In this document: piece by piece, positions 1 through 7,494 of the stretch
Layout: each line of letters starts with the position of its first letter
Position numbering within the stretch: the first letter of the stretch is position 1
Source: Rhizobiales bacterium UBA697
GTDB lineage: Bacteria > Pseudomonadota > Alphaproteobacteria > Rhizobiales > Ancalomicrobiaceae
Length of the DNA: 30,757 nucleotides
NCBI GenBank assembly: GCA_002298965.1
Contig: DBMN01000345.1
Span: 1-30,757 of the forward strand
Direction of reading: 5' to 3'
Made by a program: the position numbers and the translations under genes
The notes under the pieces: generated by a model
Database searches by the model: none
What the model was told of the DNA's origin: nothing
Seen by the model: only the letters and a program-made list of their open reading frames with translations

Positions 1-415
1 GAGCCGCCTCGTCGGCGATCGGATCGGCCAGCGCGGCGTGGCGCGTGCGGGTCTCGACGACCCGGCGCAGACGGCTCCAGGCCCGCGCCCTCCCCTCGGC
101 GCCGATGGCGGCGAGCAACTCGCGCCCGGCACCGCGGCCGCGGCGGTCGGGGCGGACGAAGACCGTCTCGAGCAGACCGGTCTCGAGGCCGCTCAGGCAA
201 TCGGTCAACTCGTGGACGACGGCGAAACCGACCAGTTCGCCGTCGAGCCGTGCGCCGAAGAGGCGGATGCGCGGATCGGCGAGGAGACGTTCGGCCCAGT
301 AGCGGTCGGGGCGCGGCGGCGAACCGCCGTTGACCTCCTGGACATGGGCGGCGATCAGCGCGGCCAGCGCGCCGGCATGGTCGGACGACAGACGCAGGAC
401 GTCGGGGCTCGTCAT
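1..415 (-). CDS. GNAT-family N-acetyltransferase (3' end cut by window edge)
   Basis: Reading the minus strand from an ATG at 415 gives an open frame of 138 codons that runs off the window, so the C-terminus is missing. The start is preceded by GGAGG about 5 nt upstream. The protein opens MTSPDVLRLSSDHAGALAAL and contains a GNAT core: a beta-strand LVGFAVVHEL near residues 65-74, then the acetyl-CoA pyrophosphate-binding motif A as VRPDRRGRGAGRELLAAI near residues 91-108, an R/Q-x-x-G-x-G/A loop. GNAT enzymes move an acetyl group from acetyl-CoA to an amine; the substrate cannot be told from sequence. It lies 92 bp upstream of the ccmG stop on the same strand, so it could be read through from the ccm cluster, but nothing ties it functionally to cytochrome maturation. 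The family call is firm. Confidence 0.85.
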   Translation of the reverse strand, partial: MTSPDVLRLSSDHAGALAALIAAHVQEVNGGSPPRPDRYWAERLLADPRIRLFGARLDGELVGFAVVHELTDCLSGLETGLLETVFVRPDRRGRGAGRELLAAIGAEGRARAWSRLRRVVETRTRHAALADPIADEAA

Positions 416-507
416 CGCGGAACCTCCAGCCAGAGGTACGTCGCCGAAGTGTCCCCCCGTCGTCGCGATCTGGCAAGACGTCCGCGTGATGTTTCAGCCG
501 CTTGCGG

Positions 508-1140
508 TCAACGAGTCGCGGCCAGCGCCTCGTCGATCTTCGGTCCGAGCACGGCACGGACGGCGCCGTCGGAGAGCGGGCCGATGAACTTGTGCACGAT
601 GACGCCGTCGGCGCGCACGACATAGGTCTCCGGCACGCCGTAGACGCCCCAGTCGATGCCGACGCGGCCCTTCTGGTCGAGACCGGCGGCCACATAGGGA
701 TTGCCCATGTCGCGCAGCCAGCGTGCCGCGTTGGCGGGCTCGTCCTTGTAGGCGATGCCGACGAGGCGGACGCGCGGATCCTTGGCGAGCCGCTTCAGGG
801 TCTCGTGCTCGGTGCGGCATTCGACGCACCACGAGGCCCAGAAGTTGACGATCGTCACCTTGCCGGGACCGGGCGCGCGCAGATCGGCGGCCGAAAGCCC
901 CGGCATGGCGGCACCGCCCTCGAGCGTGGCCGGCACCGGCGGCAGGGCGAAGTCGGGCGCGGTCTTGCCGATCAGCACCGACGGCAGCGACGACGGATCG
1001 CCTCCCTTCTCCAGCTTGTAGAGGAAGAAGCCGGCGAGCACGGCGAAGATCGCCAGCGGCAGCACGACGACGAGGCGCGAACGCGGCGCCGGCGCCTCGG
1101 CCTCGGCGGCCGGCGCGGTCTGGGTGTCGAGTTCGGTCAC
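508..1140 (-). CDS. ccmG: Thiol:disulfide interchange protein CcmG/DsbE
   Basis: 210-residue membrane-anchored periplasmic thioredoxin that keeps apocytochrome c heme-binding cysteines reduced for heme ligation by the Ccm system. An N-terminal cytoplasmic stretch is followed by one membrane anchor (LVVVLPLAIFAVLAGFFLY, about residues 23-41), then a TlpA/DsbE-like domain. The redox motif is WCVEC with Cys105 and Cys108, followed by RTEHE. The GVYGVPET segment near residue 165 holds the cis-proline and glycine-rich signature of CcmG. The start is a GTG at 1140 with GGGAG 7 nt upstream; it overlaps the ccmD stop by 4 nt (GTGA), so translation is probably coupled. Length is a little above the usual 175-195 because of the Ala/Pro-rich cytoplasmic N-terminus. 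It is the last gene of the ccm cluster. Confidence 0.95.
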   Translation of the reverse strand: MTELDTQTAPAAEAEAPAPRSRLVVVLPLAIFAVLAGFFLYKLEKGGDPSSLPSVLIGKTAPDFALPPVPATLEGGAAMPGLSAADLRAPGPGKVTIVNFWASWCVECRTEHETLKRLAKDPRVRLVGIAYKDEPANAARWLRDMGNPYVAAGLDQKGRVGIDWGVYGVPETYVVRADGVIVHKFIGPLSDGAVRAVLGPKIDEALAATR

Positions 1141-1313
1141 GAGGCGTCTCCCTGCGGGCCGGAGCGGGACCGGCGGCGGACGCCGCGGGCTTCGAGTTCG
1201 GAGAGCGCCCGGCGCTGGGCGCGCCCGTCGAGCGCCACCCAGACGAAGAGGACGACGACGACCAGGACGGAGAGACCGTAGGCGGCGAGGATGAATCCGG
1301 CGTGGTTGCCCAT
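1137..1313 (-). CDS. ccmD: Heme exporter protein CcmD
   Basis: Small (58 aa) single-pass protein that stabilises the CcmABC complex and helps release holo-CcmE. The sequence MGNHAGFILAAYGLSVLVVV has the family pattern: a short periplasmic N-terminus with aromatic residues, one transmembrane helix to about residue 29, then a basic cytoplasmic tail (RAQRRALSELEARG). I place the start at ATG 1313 because a GGGAG in the end of ccmC lies 10 nt upstream. A GTG at 1319 would add two residues but sits only 4 nt from that ribosome site. The gene lies between ccmC and ccmG, overlapping the ccmG start by 4 nt. CcmD proteins diverge strongly, so the identification rests on size, topology and position. 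Confidence 0.88.
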   Translation of the reverse strand: MGNHAGFILAAYGLSVLVVVVLFVWVALDGRAQRRALSELEARGVRRRSRSGPQGDAS

Positions 1314-1315
1314 GA

Positions 1316-2047
1316 TCACTCAGCTCCCGCGGCTTCGATCATCCGCATGGTGCGGATGCGGCGGCGCATGATCTCGTTGCGCATCGCCAGGAGATGGATG
1401 ACGACGAAGAGCAGCGAGAAGGCCACCGCCATGATCAGCAGCGGCACCAGCATCGAGGCGTCGATGGTCGAGCCGCCCATGCGGAAGACCGACGCCGGCT
1501 GATGCAGCGTGTTCCACCAGTCGACCGAGAACTTGATGATCGGGATGTTGACCACGCCGACCAGCGTCAGCACGGCGGTCGCCTTGGCGGCGCGCAGCGG
1601 GTCCTCGATCGTCTCCTGCAGCGCGATCAGACCGAGATACATGATGAAGAGCACCAGCACCGAGGTCAGGCGCGCGTCCCACACCCACCACGTTCCCCAC
1701 ATCGGCTTGCCCCAGAGCGATCCGGTGGCGAGCGCCAGGAAGGTGAAGGCGGCGCCGATCGGCGCGGCGCACTTGGCCGAGACGTCGGCGAGCGGGTGGC
1801 GCCACACCAGCGTGCCCAGCGCCGAGGCGGCCATCGTCATGTAGCAGAACATCGACAGCCACGCGAAGGGCACGTGGATGTACATGATCTTGACGGTCTC
1901 GCCCTGCTGGTAGTCCGCCGGCGCGCGGAAGAAGACGAGCCACAGGCCGACGGCGAAGGTGAGCGCCGTCACGCCCGCCAGCCACGGCAGAACCTTGTCC
2001 ACCAACCCCATGAAGCGGGTCGGGTTGGCATAGTCGATCAGACGCAT
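1316..2047 (-). CDS. ccmC: Heme exporter/lyase subunit CcmC
   Basis: 243-residue polytopic inner-membrane protein that presents heme to the chaperone CcmE. Six hydrophobic helices are visible. The diagnostic tryptophan-rich periplasmic loop WGTWWVWDARL lies near residues 117-127. Two histidines flank it as heme axial ligands in characterised homologues: one in IHVPFAW near residue 58, the second most likely in WWNTLHQPAS near residue 182. The start is ATG 2047 with a weak GGGA site. Unlike the other ccm junctions in this cluster, which overlap, ccmC is separated from ccmB by 206 bp holding a FixK-like box and an inverted repeat, so it may have its own promoter. Length matches the family. Confidence 0.96.
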   Translation of the reverse strand: MRLIDYANPTRFMGLVDKVLPWLAGVTALTFAVGLWLVFFRAPADYQQGETVKIMYIHVPFAWLSMFCYMTMAASALGTLVWRHPLADVSAKCAAPIGAAFTFLALATGSLWGKPMWGTWWVWDARLTSVLVLFIMYLGLIALQETIEDPLRAAKATAVLTLVGVVNIPIIKFSVDWWNTLHQPASVFRMGGSTIDASMLVPLLIMAVAFSLLFVVIHLLAMRNEIMRRRIRTMRMIEAAGAE

Positions 2048-2124
2048 CGCTTCGTCCCGAAGTCTGCCCTCGCGGGCGGTTGTTCCGGCCGCGACGCCCC
2101 TCGTGCGCGGCCAGCGGTGGTCGA

Positions 2125-2144
2125 GACCCGTTCTAAAGCGGGTC
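2125..2144. repeat. Short inverted repeat in the ccmB-ccmC gap
   Basis: GACCCG and CGGGTC arms (6 bp, perfect) enclose TTCTAAAG. There is no U-tract on either side, so it is not a standard terminator. It lies 78 bp upstream of ccmC and could be a protein site, an mRNA hairpin or part of a dispersed intergenic repeat. Confidence 0.4.
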
Positions 2145-2182
2145 CATCACCGCATCAATGCGTCGAAGCGCCGACATTCGCC

Positions 2183-2196
2183 TTGCGCGGGATCAA
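2183..2196 (-). promoter_or_regulatory. Possible FixK/FNR-type box upstream of ccmC
   Basis: On the minus strand the site reads TTGA-TCCCGC-GCAA; on the plus strand TTGC-GCGGGA-TCAA. Both fit the degenerate TTG(A/C)-N6-(T/G)CAA consensus known for rhizobial FixK-type regulators, but it is not the perfect TTGAT-N4-ATCAA form. It is centred about 142 bp before the ccmC start. Micro-oxic control of c-type cytochrome maturation would make sense, but a chance match in a relaxed consensus is possible and I see no convincing -10 element. Confidence 0.35.
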
Positions 2197-2253
2197 GTCC
2201 GCGTGGGGTGCCCGCGAGGTGACGTTCTCGCTCCCCGGCACGGCGCCCTGCCC

Positions 2254-2922
2254 TCATTCCCCCATGTGGCGCAGCGCGGCTGCGCCGACGACCGGGCCGA
2301 GCACCAGGGCGAAGAGGCCGAGGGCGGAGAGGATCGAGAAGGGCGTCGAGAACGGCATGGTGCCGTAGAGCACCGCCGTCGCCGAGGAGACGCCGAAGAT
2401 CATCACCGGCACGGTCAGCGGCAACACGAGGATGGCGAGCAGCAGACCGCCGCGCTTCAGCGTGACGGTCAACGCCGCACCGATCGCACCGGTGAAGGTC
2501 AGCGCCGGCGTGCCGACCAGCAGCGTCAGCGTCGTCGCGGCGATCGCCTCCGGCTCCATGTTCATGAAGACGGCGAGGAGCGGCGAGGCGATCACCAGCG
2601 GCAGGCCGGTCGCCGCCCAGTGGGCGAGGCACTTGACGAGGATCACCAGCTCGAGCGGCGTCTCGCCCATCAGGATCAGGTCGAGGCCGCCGTCGTCGCG
2701 ATCGACCTGGAAGAGCCGGTCGAGCGACAGCAGCGTGGCGAGCAGCGCGCCGATCCACAGGATCGCCGGGCCGATGCGGGCGAGCAGATTGAGGTCGGGG
2801 CCGACGCCGAAGGGCACGACGGTGACGACGATCAGGAAGAACAGCGCGCCCATCAGCGCACCGCCGCCGACGCGGGTGGCGATCTTCCATTCGCGGCCGA
2901 AGAGGGCGAGGAGCGCGTTCAT
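2254..2922 (-). CDS. ccmB: Heme exporter permease CcmB
   Basis: 222-residue inner-membrane protein forming the membrane part of the CcmAB ABC complex that drives release of holo-CcmE. It starts MNALLALFGREWKIATR, with the amphipathic FxRE(W)K entry typical of CcmB, followed by six hydrophobic segments. Family features are SLDRLFQVDRDDGGLDLILM near residues 66-85 and the G-rich FTGAIGAALTV loop. The ATG at 2922 overlaps the ccmA stop by 4 nt (ATGA). The C-terminus (LRHMGE) is of normal length. The 206 bp that follow before ccmC are unusually long for this cluster. Confidence 0.95.
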   Translation of the reverse strand: MNALLALFGREWKIATRVGGGALMGALFFLIVVTVVPFGVGPDLNLLARIGPAILWIGALLATLLSLDRLFQVDRDDGGLDLILMGETPLELVILVKCLAHWAATGLPLVIASPLLAVFMNMEPEAIAATTLTLLVGTPALTFTGAIGAALTVTLKRGGLLLAILVLPLTVPVMIFGVSSATAVLYGTMPFSTPFSILSALGLFALVLGPVVGAAALRHMGE

Positions 2923-3554
2923 GCCGCCGCTCCCACGATCGCCGGGCCGAGCCGGATGCCCTCCATCCGGGCAAACGGCAGCGCGAGATGCGTCGCCGCC
3001 ACGACCAGACCGCCGGCATCGAGATGCTCGCCGACGATCTCGAGCAGTCGCGCCTCCGACGCCGCGTCGAGCGCCGAGGTCGGCTCGTCGAGGAGCCAGA
3101 TCGGCCGCCTGGTGACAAGAAGCCGGGCGAAGGCGAGGCGGCGGCGCTGGCCGGCCGAGAGATAGGCGGCCGGCAGATCGATGAGACGTGCGAGACCGAC
3201 CCGGTCGAGCGCGTCGAGCACGCTCTCGCCGGGAACGCCGGAGAAATCGCGCCAGAAGGCGAGGTTCTCGCGCACCGACAGCTGGTTCTTGAGCGCGTCC
3301 TGATGGCCGAAATAGTGGCACTGCTGCGGGATGGTCAGCTCGGGGTCGCCGCCCTCGATCCGCATCTCGCCCGCGACCGGACGCAAGAGGCCGGCGATCA
3401 GCCGCAGCAGCGTCGACTTGCCGGCACCGTTCGAGCCCGTCACCACCAGAGCGACGCCGGCGTGGGCCTCGAAGGAGAGATCGGCGAGCACGCGCCGACC
3501 ACCGCGATCGAGCGTCAGCTCTTCGCCCTCGAGACGGACGACGGGTGCTGCCAT
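2919..3554 (-). CDS. ccmA: Heme exporter ATP-binding protein CcmA
   Basis: 211-residue ABC ATPase; with CcmB it hydrolyses ATP to release holo-CcmE from CcmCD. Motifs in order: Walker A GSNGAGKST near residues 40-48, the Q-loop region around IPQQCHYFGHQ, ABC signature LSAGQRRRL near residue 132, Walker B plus D-loop WLLDEPTSALD near residues 153-163, and the switch histidine in ATHLAL. I chose the ATG at 3554 because AGGAG lies 9 nt upstream and the protein then begins MAAPVVRLEGEEL; a GTG at 3587 would add 11 residues without a better ribosome site. It is the first gene of the minus-strand ccm cluster, divergent from the DUF1223 gene across 191 bp. Confidence 0.95.
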   Translation of the reverse strand: MAAPVVRLEGEELTLDRGGRRVLADLSFEAHAGVALVVTGSNGAGKSTLLRLIAGLLRPVAGEMRIEGGDPELTIPQQCHYFGHQDALKNQLSVRENLAFWRDFSGVPGESVLDALDRVGLARLIDLPAAYLSAGQRRRLAFARLLVTRRPIWLLDEPTSALDAASEARLLEIVGEHLDAGGLVVAATHLALPFARMEGIRLGPAIVGAAA

Positions 3555-3745
3555 GCGGGCGCTCTCCTGGGCGTTGCGGCCGGTCACGGCCGCGGGGTCT
3601 TCTTCCTAGGGCATCGCCCGTCCGGCGGCAACGGCGGGGCATCCCCGACCTCGCGCCGGTCTCACCCGGAATTGACTGGCGAGGCCGGGTGGGGCTCCCT
3701 ATCGTCGAATCACGGGCAGGCCGATCGGCAGAGAGCAGGCGTTCG

Positions 3746-4513
3746 GTGAACAGGATCATTTCCCTTGTGGCGGCGATCGCCGGTACGGCGACGTCCATGG
3801 CGTCCGCGGCAGCGGGCGAGACCGCGCCTTCGGCACGGCCGATCGCGGTCGTCGAACTCTTCACCAGCCAGGGCTGCGCCAACTGCCCGCCCGCCGACGC
3901 CTTCCTGTCGGAACTGGCTCGCGAGAACGACGTCGTCGCGCTGTCCTATGCCGTCGACTACTGGGACTACATGGGCTGGAAGGACACCGCCGCCAAACCG
4001 GAGTTCGCCCTGCGCCAGAAGGGCTACGCCGGCCGGCGCGGCGATCGCGACGTCTTCACGCCGCAGGTCGTGGTCAACGGCCGCGCCCAGGTCGTCGGCT
4101 CCGACCGCGAGAAGATCCGCCGCGAGATCTCGCTCGGCGCCGAGATGCGCCGCGACCTCGTCGTCGCCGTCGACGTCGAATCGACCGCCGAGGCGGTGAA
4201 GGTCCATCTGCCGTCGACCAAGTCGGGCGAGACGGTGCACGCGACCGTGCTGCTGGTGCGCTACGACCATTCCCGTTCGGTGGCGATCGGCCGCGGCGAG
4301 AACACCGGGCGGACGCTGACCTATGCCCATCTGGTGCGCTCGATCCTGCCGATCGGCATGTGGAAGGGTCAGGAACTGACGCTGGAACTGCCGCGTCAGG
4401 AGACGCCCGCCGATCCCAATCTCGGTTGCGCGGTTCTGGTGCAGCTCGAGAAGGACGGCCTCCCCGGCCCGATCCTCGGCGCCCGCGCCTGCTCGGCCCA
4501 GTCGCAGAGCTGA
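3746..4513 (+). CDS. DUF1223 thioredoxin-fold secreted protein
   Basis: 255-residue protein with a cleavable signal peptide (VNRIISLVAAIAGTATSMAS, then an AAAG junction). The mature part begins with VVELFTSQGCANCPPADAFL, which has a Cys44-x-x-Cys47 pair in a thioredoxin-like position, followed by ALSYAVDYWDYMGWKD and FTPQVVVNG, all hallmarks of DUF1223. The role is unknown; a periplasmic redox function is an inference from the fold and CxxC. The start is a GTG at 3746, chosen because it puts the signal peptide exactly at the N-terminus; the frame is open further upstream but that stretch looks non-coding. In rhizobia this family commonly sits beside ccm genes, which supports a link to envelope thiol chemistry. 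Confidence 0.88.
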   Translation: MNRIISLVAAIAGTATSMASAAAGETAPSARPIAVVELFTSQGCANCPPADAFLSELARENDVVALSYAVDYWDYMGWKDTAAKPEFALRQKGYAGRRGDRDVFTPQVVVNGRAQVVGSDREKIRREISLGAEMRRDLVVAVDVESTAEAVKVHLPSTKSGETVHATVLLVRYDHSRSVAIGRGENTGRTLTYAHLVRSILPIGMWKGQELTLELPRQETPADPNLGCAVLVQLEKDGLPGPILGARACSAQSQS

Positions 4514-4524
4514 AGAATTTGGCG

Positions 4525-4557
4525 GGATCCGGCAGATCGCTTCGCGATGCCGGATCC
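4525..4557. terminator. Hairpin downstream of the DUF1223 gene
   Basis: Perfect 9-bp arms GGATCCGGC / GCCGGATCC enclose a second short stem, ATCGC-TTC-GCGAT, leaving only an AG bulge. It starts 12 bp after the DUF1223 stop. There is no U-run, so rho-independent termination is uncertain; it may act with the second hairpin at 4562-4600. Confidence 0.5.
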
Positions 4558-4561
4558 GACA

Positions 4562-4600
4562 CGTCGAAAATGCCCTTGTCCGGACAGGGAATTTTCGACG
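4562..4600. terminator. Long hairpin, probable bidirectional terminator
   Basis: Outer arms CGTCGAAAAT / ATTTTCGACG pair perfectly over 10 bp. The interior is itself near-palindromic (CCCT-T-GTCC / GGAC-AGGG with one extra T). The GC core flanked by AAAA on one side and TTTT on the other gives a U-tract in both directions. It lies between the convergent DUF1223 and DUF2794 genes, as expected for a shared terminator. Confidence 0.65.
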
Positions 4601-4640
4601 AGAGGAATGAGAAACCCCGATCTGTCGATCGGATTTCCCA

Positions 4641-5021
4641 TCAGCCGTCCACCAGACGCGGCTTCTTCTCCAACACCGCCAGCACCCGCTCGATGTCGTG
4701 GCCGCGCTTCAGGATGCGGCCGTGGCCGTCGGTGACCGACCACGCCCCCTGGCGGGCGGCGAGCTTCGGATCCTTGACGATGCGGTGGAGCGGCGCCTCG
4801 GCGGTGCGGCGAAAGACCGAGAAGACGGCGCGATCGGGCAGATGGTCGATGGCGTAGTCGCGCCATTCGCCGGCCGCCACCATCCGGCCGTAGACGTTGA
4901 GGATGGCCATCAGTTCGCGCCGATCGAAGGTCACGTCGCGCTTTCGCCCGCGGCCGGGGAAGTCGACGACGGCGGCGCCGAATTCCGTGGCGGACGCGGT
5001 CTGCGGCTGTCCATCGTCCAT
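4641..5021 (-). CDS. DUF2794 domain-containing protein
   Basis: 126-residue soluble protein with no signal peptide or membrane segment. Recognisable family text: VTFDRRELMAILNVYGRMVA near residues 31-50, then WRDYAIDHLPDRAVFSVFRR and PLHRIVKDPKLAARQG, a conserved alphaproteobacterial pattern. The function is unknown. The start is ATG 5021 with AAGGAG about 6 nt upstream; the frame is open much further upstream on this strand, but that part is antisense to the beta-glucosidase gene and is not real. It is convergent with DUF1223 and divergent from the GH3 gene. The C-terminus (VLEKKPRLVDG) is complete. Confidence 0.88.
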   Translation of the reverse strand: MDDGQPQTASATEFGAAVVDFPGRGRKRDVTFDRRELMAILNVYGRMVAAGEWRDYAIDHLPDRAVFSVFRRTAEAPLHRIVKDPKLAARQGAWSVTDGHGRILKRGHDIERVLAVLEKKPRLVDG

Positions 5022-5109
5022 GGCGGCTCCTTCTGCCGGTTCGGATGAGATCAGGATGGGCGAGGCCCGGCCGGATGACAAGACGGTGACGCACCGCCCT
5101 CGCGGGCAT

Positions 5110-5138
5110 TTGACGCGACGCGCGCGGCTCGCCACTGT
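5110..5138 (+). promoter_or_regulatory. Candidate sigma-70 promoter of the GH3 gene
   Basis: TTGACG, a 17-bp spacer and CACTGT, which would start transcription near 5145, 24 bp before the ATG at 5169. The -35 is good and the -10 weak. Confidence 0.35.
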
Positions 5139-5168
5139 CGCCGCCGATCCCATCGCCGACAGGACATC

Positions 5169-7418
5169 ATGGCCGCCCTCTCCCCCGCCCGCCTCGCCGC
5201 CGCGCTCGTCGCGATCCTTCTCGTCGCCGCGCCGGCCGTGGCCGAAACCCCCGTCGCACCGCCGACCTCCGGTCGGTCGAGCCTCTCCCCGGCCGAGATC
5301 GAGACGCGGATCGACGGTCTCCTCGCGCGCATGACGCTCGAGGAGAAGATCGGCCAGATGTATCTCGGCGGCTGGGACAAGGACTTCGACGAGACGGCGA
5401 TCACGGCGGGTCGCGTCGGCATCGTGTCGAGCATCGACATCCCCGACGCCATGGCGCGCTACCAGAAGCTCGCCCGCGCCTCGCGCCTCGGCATTCCGCT
5501 GATCTTCGCCCGCGACGCGATCCACGGCTATCGCACGCTGCTGCCGGTGCCGCTCGGCCTCGCCGCCACCTTCGACGGCGACGTGATCGAGGCGGCCGGC
5601 CGGGTGACCGGCGAGGAATCGGCCGCCGCCGGCCTCCAAATGGTGCTCGGCCCGATGGTCGACCTGTCGCGCGACCCGCGCTGGGGCCGCGTCGTCGAGG
5701 GACCGGGCGAGGACGTCCATCTGGCGCAGCTCTTCGCGCGACGGATGGTGAAGGGCCTCGCCTCCGGCGGCGTCGCGGCGACGCTGAAGCACTTCGTCGG
5801 CTACGGCGCGGTGCGGGCCGGCAAGGACTATTCGGAGGCCGATCTCTCGACCCCGACGCTCCATGATTCCTACCTGCCGCCCTTCCGCGCGGGTCTCGAG
5901 GCCGGCGCCCAGATGGTGATGGCGGCCTTCTCGGTGTTGAACGGCGTGCCGGTGACGGCCGACCCTGCCCTCTTGACCGATCTCCTGCGTCGCGACTGGG
6001 GCTTCGACGGCATCACCGTCTCCGACTGGGACGCGATCCGCGAGCTGCTGCCGCACGGCGTCGCCGCCGATCGCACCGAGGCGGCGTTCAAGGCCGTCAT
6101 GGCGGGCGTCGACGTCGACATGGCGAGCGGCCTCTATCCCGAGCAACTGCCGGGGCTGATCGCCTCCGGTCGGGTGCCGATGGCGCGGATCGACGAGGCG
6201 GTGCGCCGGGTGCTGCGGGTGAAGTTCCGCCTCGGCCTGTTCGAGCCCCCCGCCACGCGCCCCGACGTCGATCCGGCGACGACCGCGGCGAAATCGGCGA
6301 CGCCCGCCCAGCGCGAGACCGCACGCGAGGCGGCGCGGCGCTCGATCGTGCTCCTGAAGAACGACGGCGATCTGCTGCCGCTCGATCATCCGCCGAAGAA
6401 GGTGGTGGTGGTCGGCGGCGCGGCGGCGGATGCCGGCGACTTCATGGGTGCCTGGGGCGCCATGGCGACCCGCGACGACGTGCCGTCCTTCCTCGACGAC
6501 CTGACGAAGCGCCTCGGCGCGGCGGGCTCCACGGTCTCCTTCGTCGCCGGCTGCGACGACGCCTGCAAGACGACCGACGGCTTCGCGGCGGCGGAAGCGG
6601 CGGCGCGCGAGGCCGACGCGGTGATCGCGGTGCTCGGCGAGCCCTGGTACATGACGGCGGAGTCGACCTCACGCACCCGCCTCGGCCTGATCGGCCATCA
6701 GCAGGCGCTGCTCGACCGCCTGTCGGCGACCGGCAAGCCGGTGGTTCTGGTGGTCCTCGCCGGCCGTGCCATGGTGATGACCGAGGCGCTGCCGAAGGCG
6801 GCGGCGGCGCTCTATGTCTTCTCGCCCGGCACGATGGGCGGGCCGGCGCTGGTCGACACGCTGATCGGCGCGAGCAATCCCTCGGGCCGCCTGCCGATGA
6901 GCCTGCCGCGCGCGGTCGGCCAGATCCCGATCGCCTACGACGTGCTGCCGACCGGCCGGCCGTGGTCGCCGGGCGACGATCTCGCCTCGCGTTACATGGA
7001 CGAGGAGGTGTCGCCGCTCCTGCCCTTCGGTTTCGGCCTCTCCTACACGCGCTTCGCCTATTCGGACCTGCGGCTCTCGGCGGCGCAGGCTCCCCTCGAT
7101 GGCACGGTGACGGCGGAGGTGACGGTGACCAACACCGGCAAACGGCCGGGGCGGGAGATCGTCCAGCTCTACGTCCGCGATCCCGTCGCCTCGATGTCGC
7201 GGCCGGTGAAACAGCTCAAGGGCATCGCGAAGGTCGACCTCGCGCCCGGCGAGGCGAAACGGGTGACGATCGCGGTGCCGGTCGCCGATCTCGGCTTCCA
7301 CGACCGCGACGGGCGATATCGGGTGGAGCCGGGACGGTTCGAGGTCGGCATGGGCGGATCCTCGGCGGTCGCGCTCGACGCCGCCTTCGAGGCGGTCGCC
7401 GCGACGAAGGCGCCCTGA
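5169..7418 (+). CDS. bglX: Periplasmic beta-glucosidase, GH3 (BglX-like)
   Basis: 749-residue glycoside hydrolase that removes non-reducing beta-linked glucose from oligosaccharides in the periplasm. The signal peptide is MAALSPARLAAALVAILLVA with an AVA-ET cleavage region. The GH3 N-terminal barrel shows LLARMTLEEKIGQMY, RDAIHGYRT, LGPMVDLSRDPRWGRVVEG, LKHFVGYGA and GITVSDWDAI; Asp286 in SDW is the expected nucleophile. The C-terminal alpha/beta domain has RRSIVLLKND and AESTSRTRLG, the region of the acid/base glutamate in BglX homologues. A fibronectin-III-like domain ends the protein (VTVTNTGKRPGREIVQLYV from about residue 651). Length matches BglX (about 755). AGGA lies 4 nt before the ATG. 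It is divergent from DUF2794 and followed at 76 bp by the TerB-family gene; no sugar transporter is adjacent. Confidence 0.93.
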   Translation: MAALSPARLAAALVAILLVAAPAVAETPVAPPTSGRSSLSPAEIETRIDGLLARMTLEEKIGQMYLGGWDKDFDETAITAGRVGIVSSIDIPDAMARYQKLARASRLGIPLIFARDAIHGYRTLLPVPLGLAATFDGDVIEAAGRVTGEESAAAGLQMVLGPMVDLSRDPRWGRVVEGPGEDVHLAQLFARRMVKGLASGGVAATLKHFVGYGAVRAGKDYSEADLSTPTLHDSYLPPFRAGLEAGAQMVMAAFSVLNGVPVTADPALLTDLLRRDWGFDGITVSDWDAIRELLPHGVAADRTEAAFKAVMAGVDVDMASGLYPEQLPGLIASGRVPMARIDEAVRRVLRVKFRLGLFEPPATRPDVDPATTAAKSATPAQRETAREAARRSIVLLKNDGDLLPLDHPPKKVVVVGGAAADAGDFMGAWGAMATRDDVPSFLDDLTKRLGAAGSTVSFVAGCDDACKTTDGFAAAEAAAREADAVIAVLGEPWYMTAESTSRTRLGLIGHQQALLDRLSATGKPVVLVVLAGRAMVMTEALPKAAAALYVFSPGTMGGPALVDTLIGASNPSGRLPMSLPRAVGQIPIAYDVLPTGRPWSPGDDLASRYMDEEVSPLLPFGFGLSYTRFAYSDLRLSAAQAPLDGTVTAEVTVTNTGKRPGREIVQLYVRDPVASMSRPVKQLKGIAKVDLAPGEAKRVTIAVPVADLGFHDRDGRYRVEPGRFEVGMGGSSAVALDAAFEAVAATKAP

Positions 7419-7494
7419 CGCGCGGTTGGCAAGGGCCGGAAACATCTGCGATAGTCGACCGACGATCCCTCTTCCGACGGACCCGTGGCCGCCC

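Noticed and set aside
4641..6389. A 582-residue minus-strand protein containing DUF2794 at its end.
   Set aside because: Residues before the ATG at 5021 are antisense to the GH3 gene and are His/Arg-rich shadow sequence. A good ribosome site supports the short protein.
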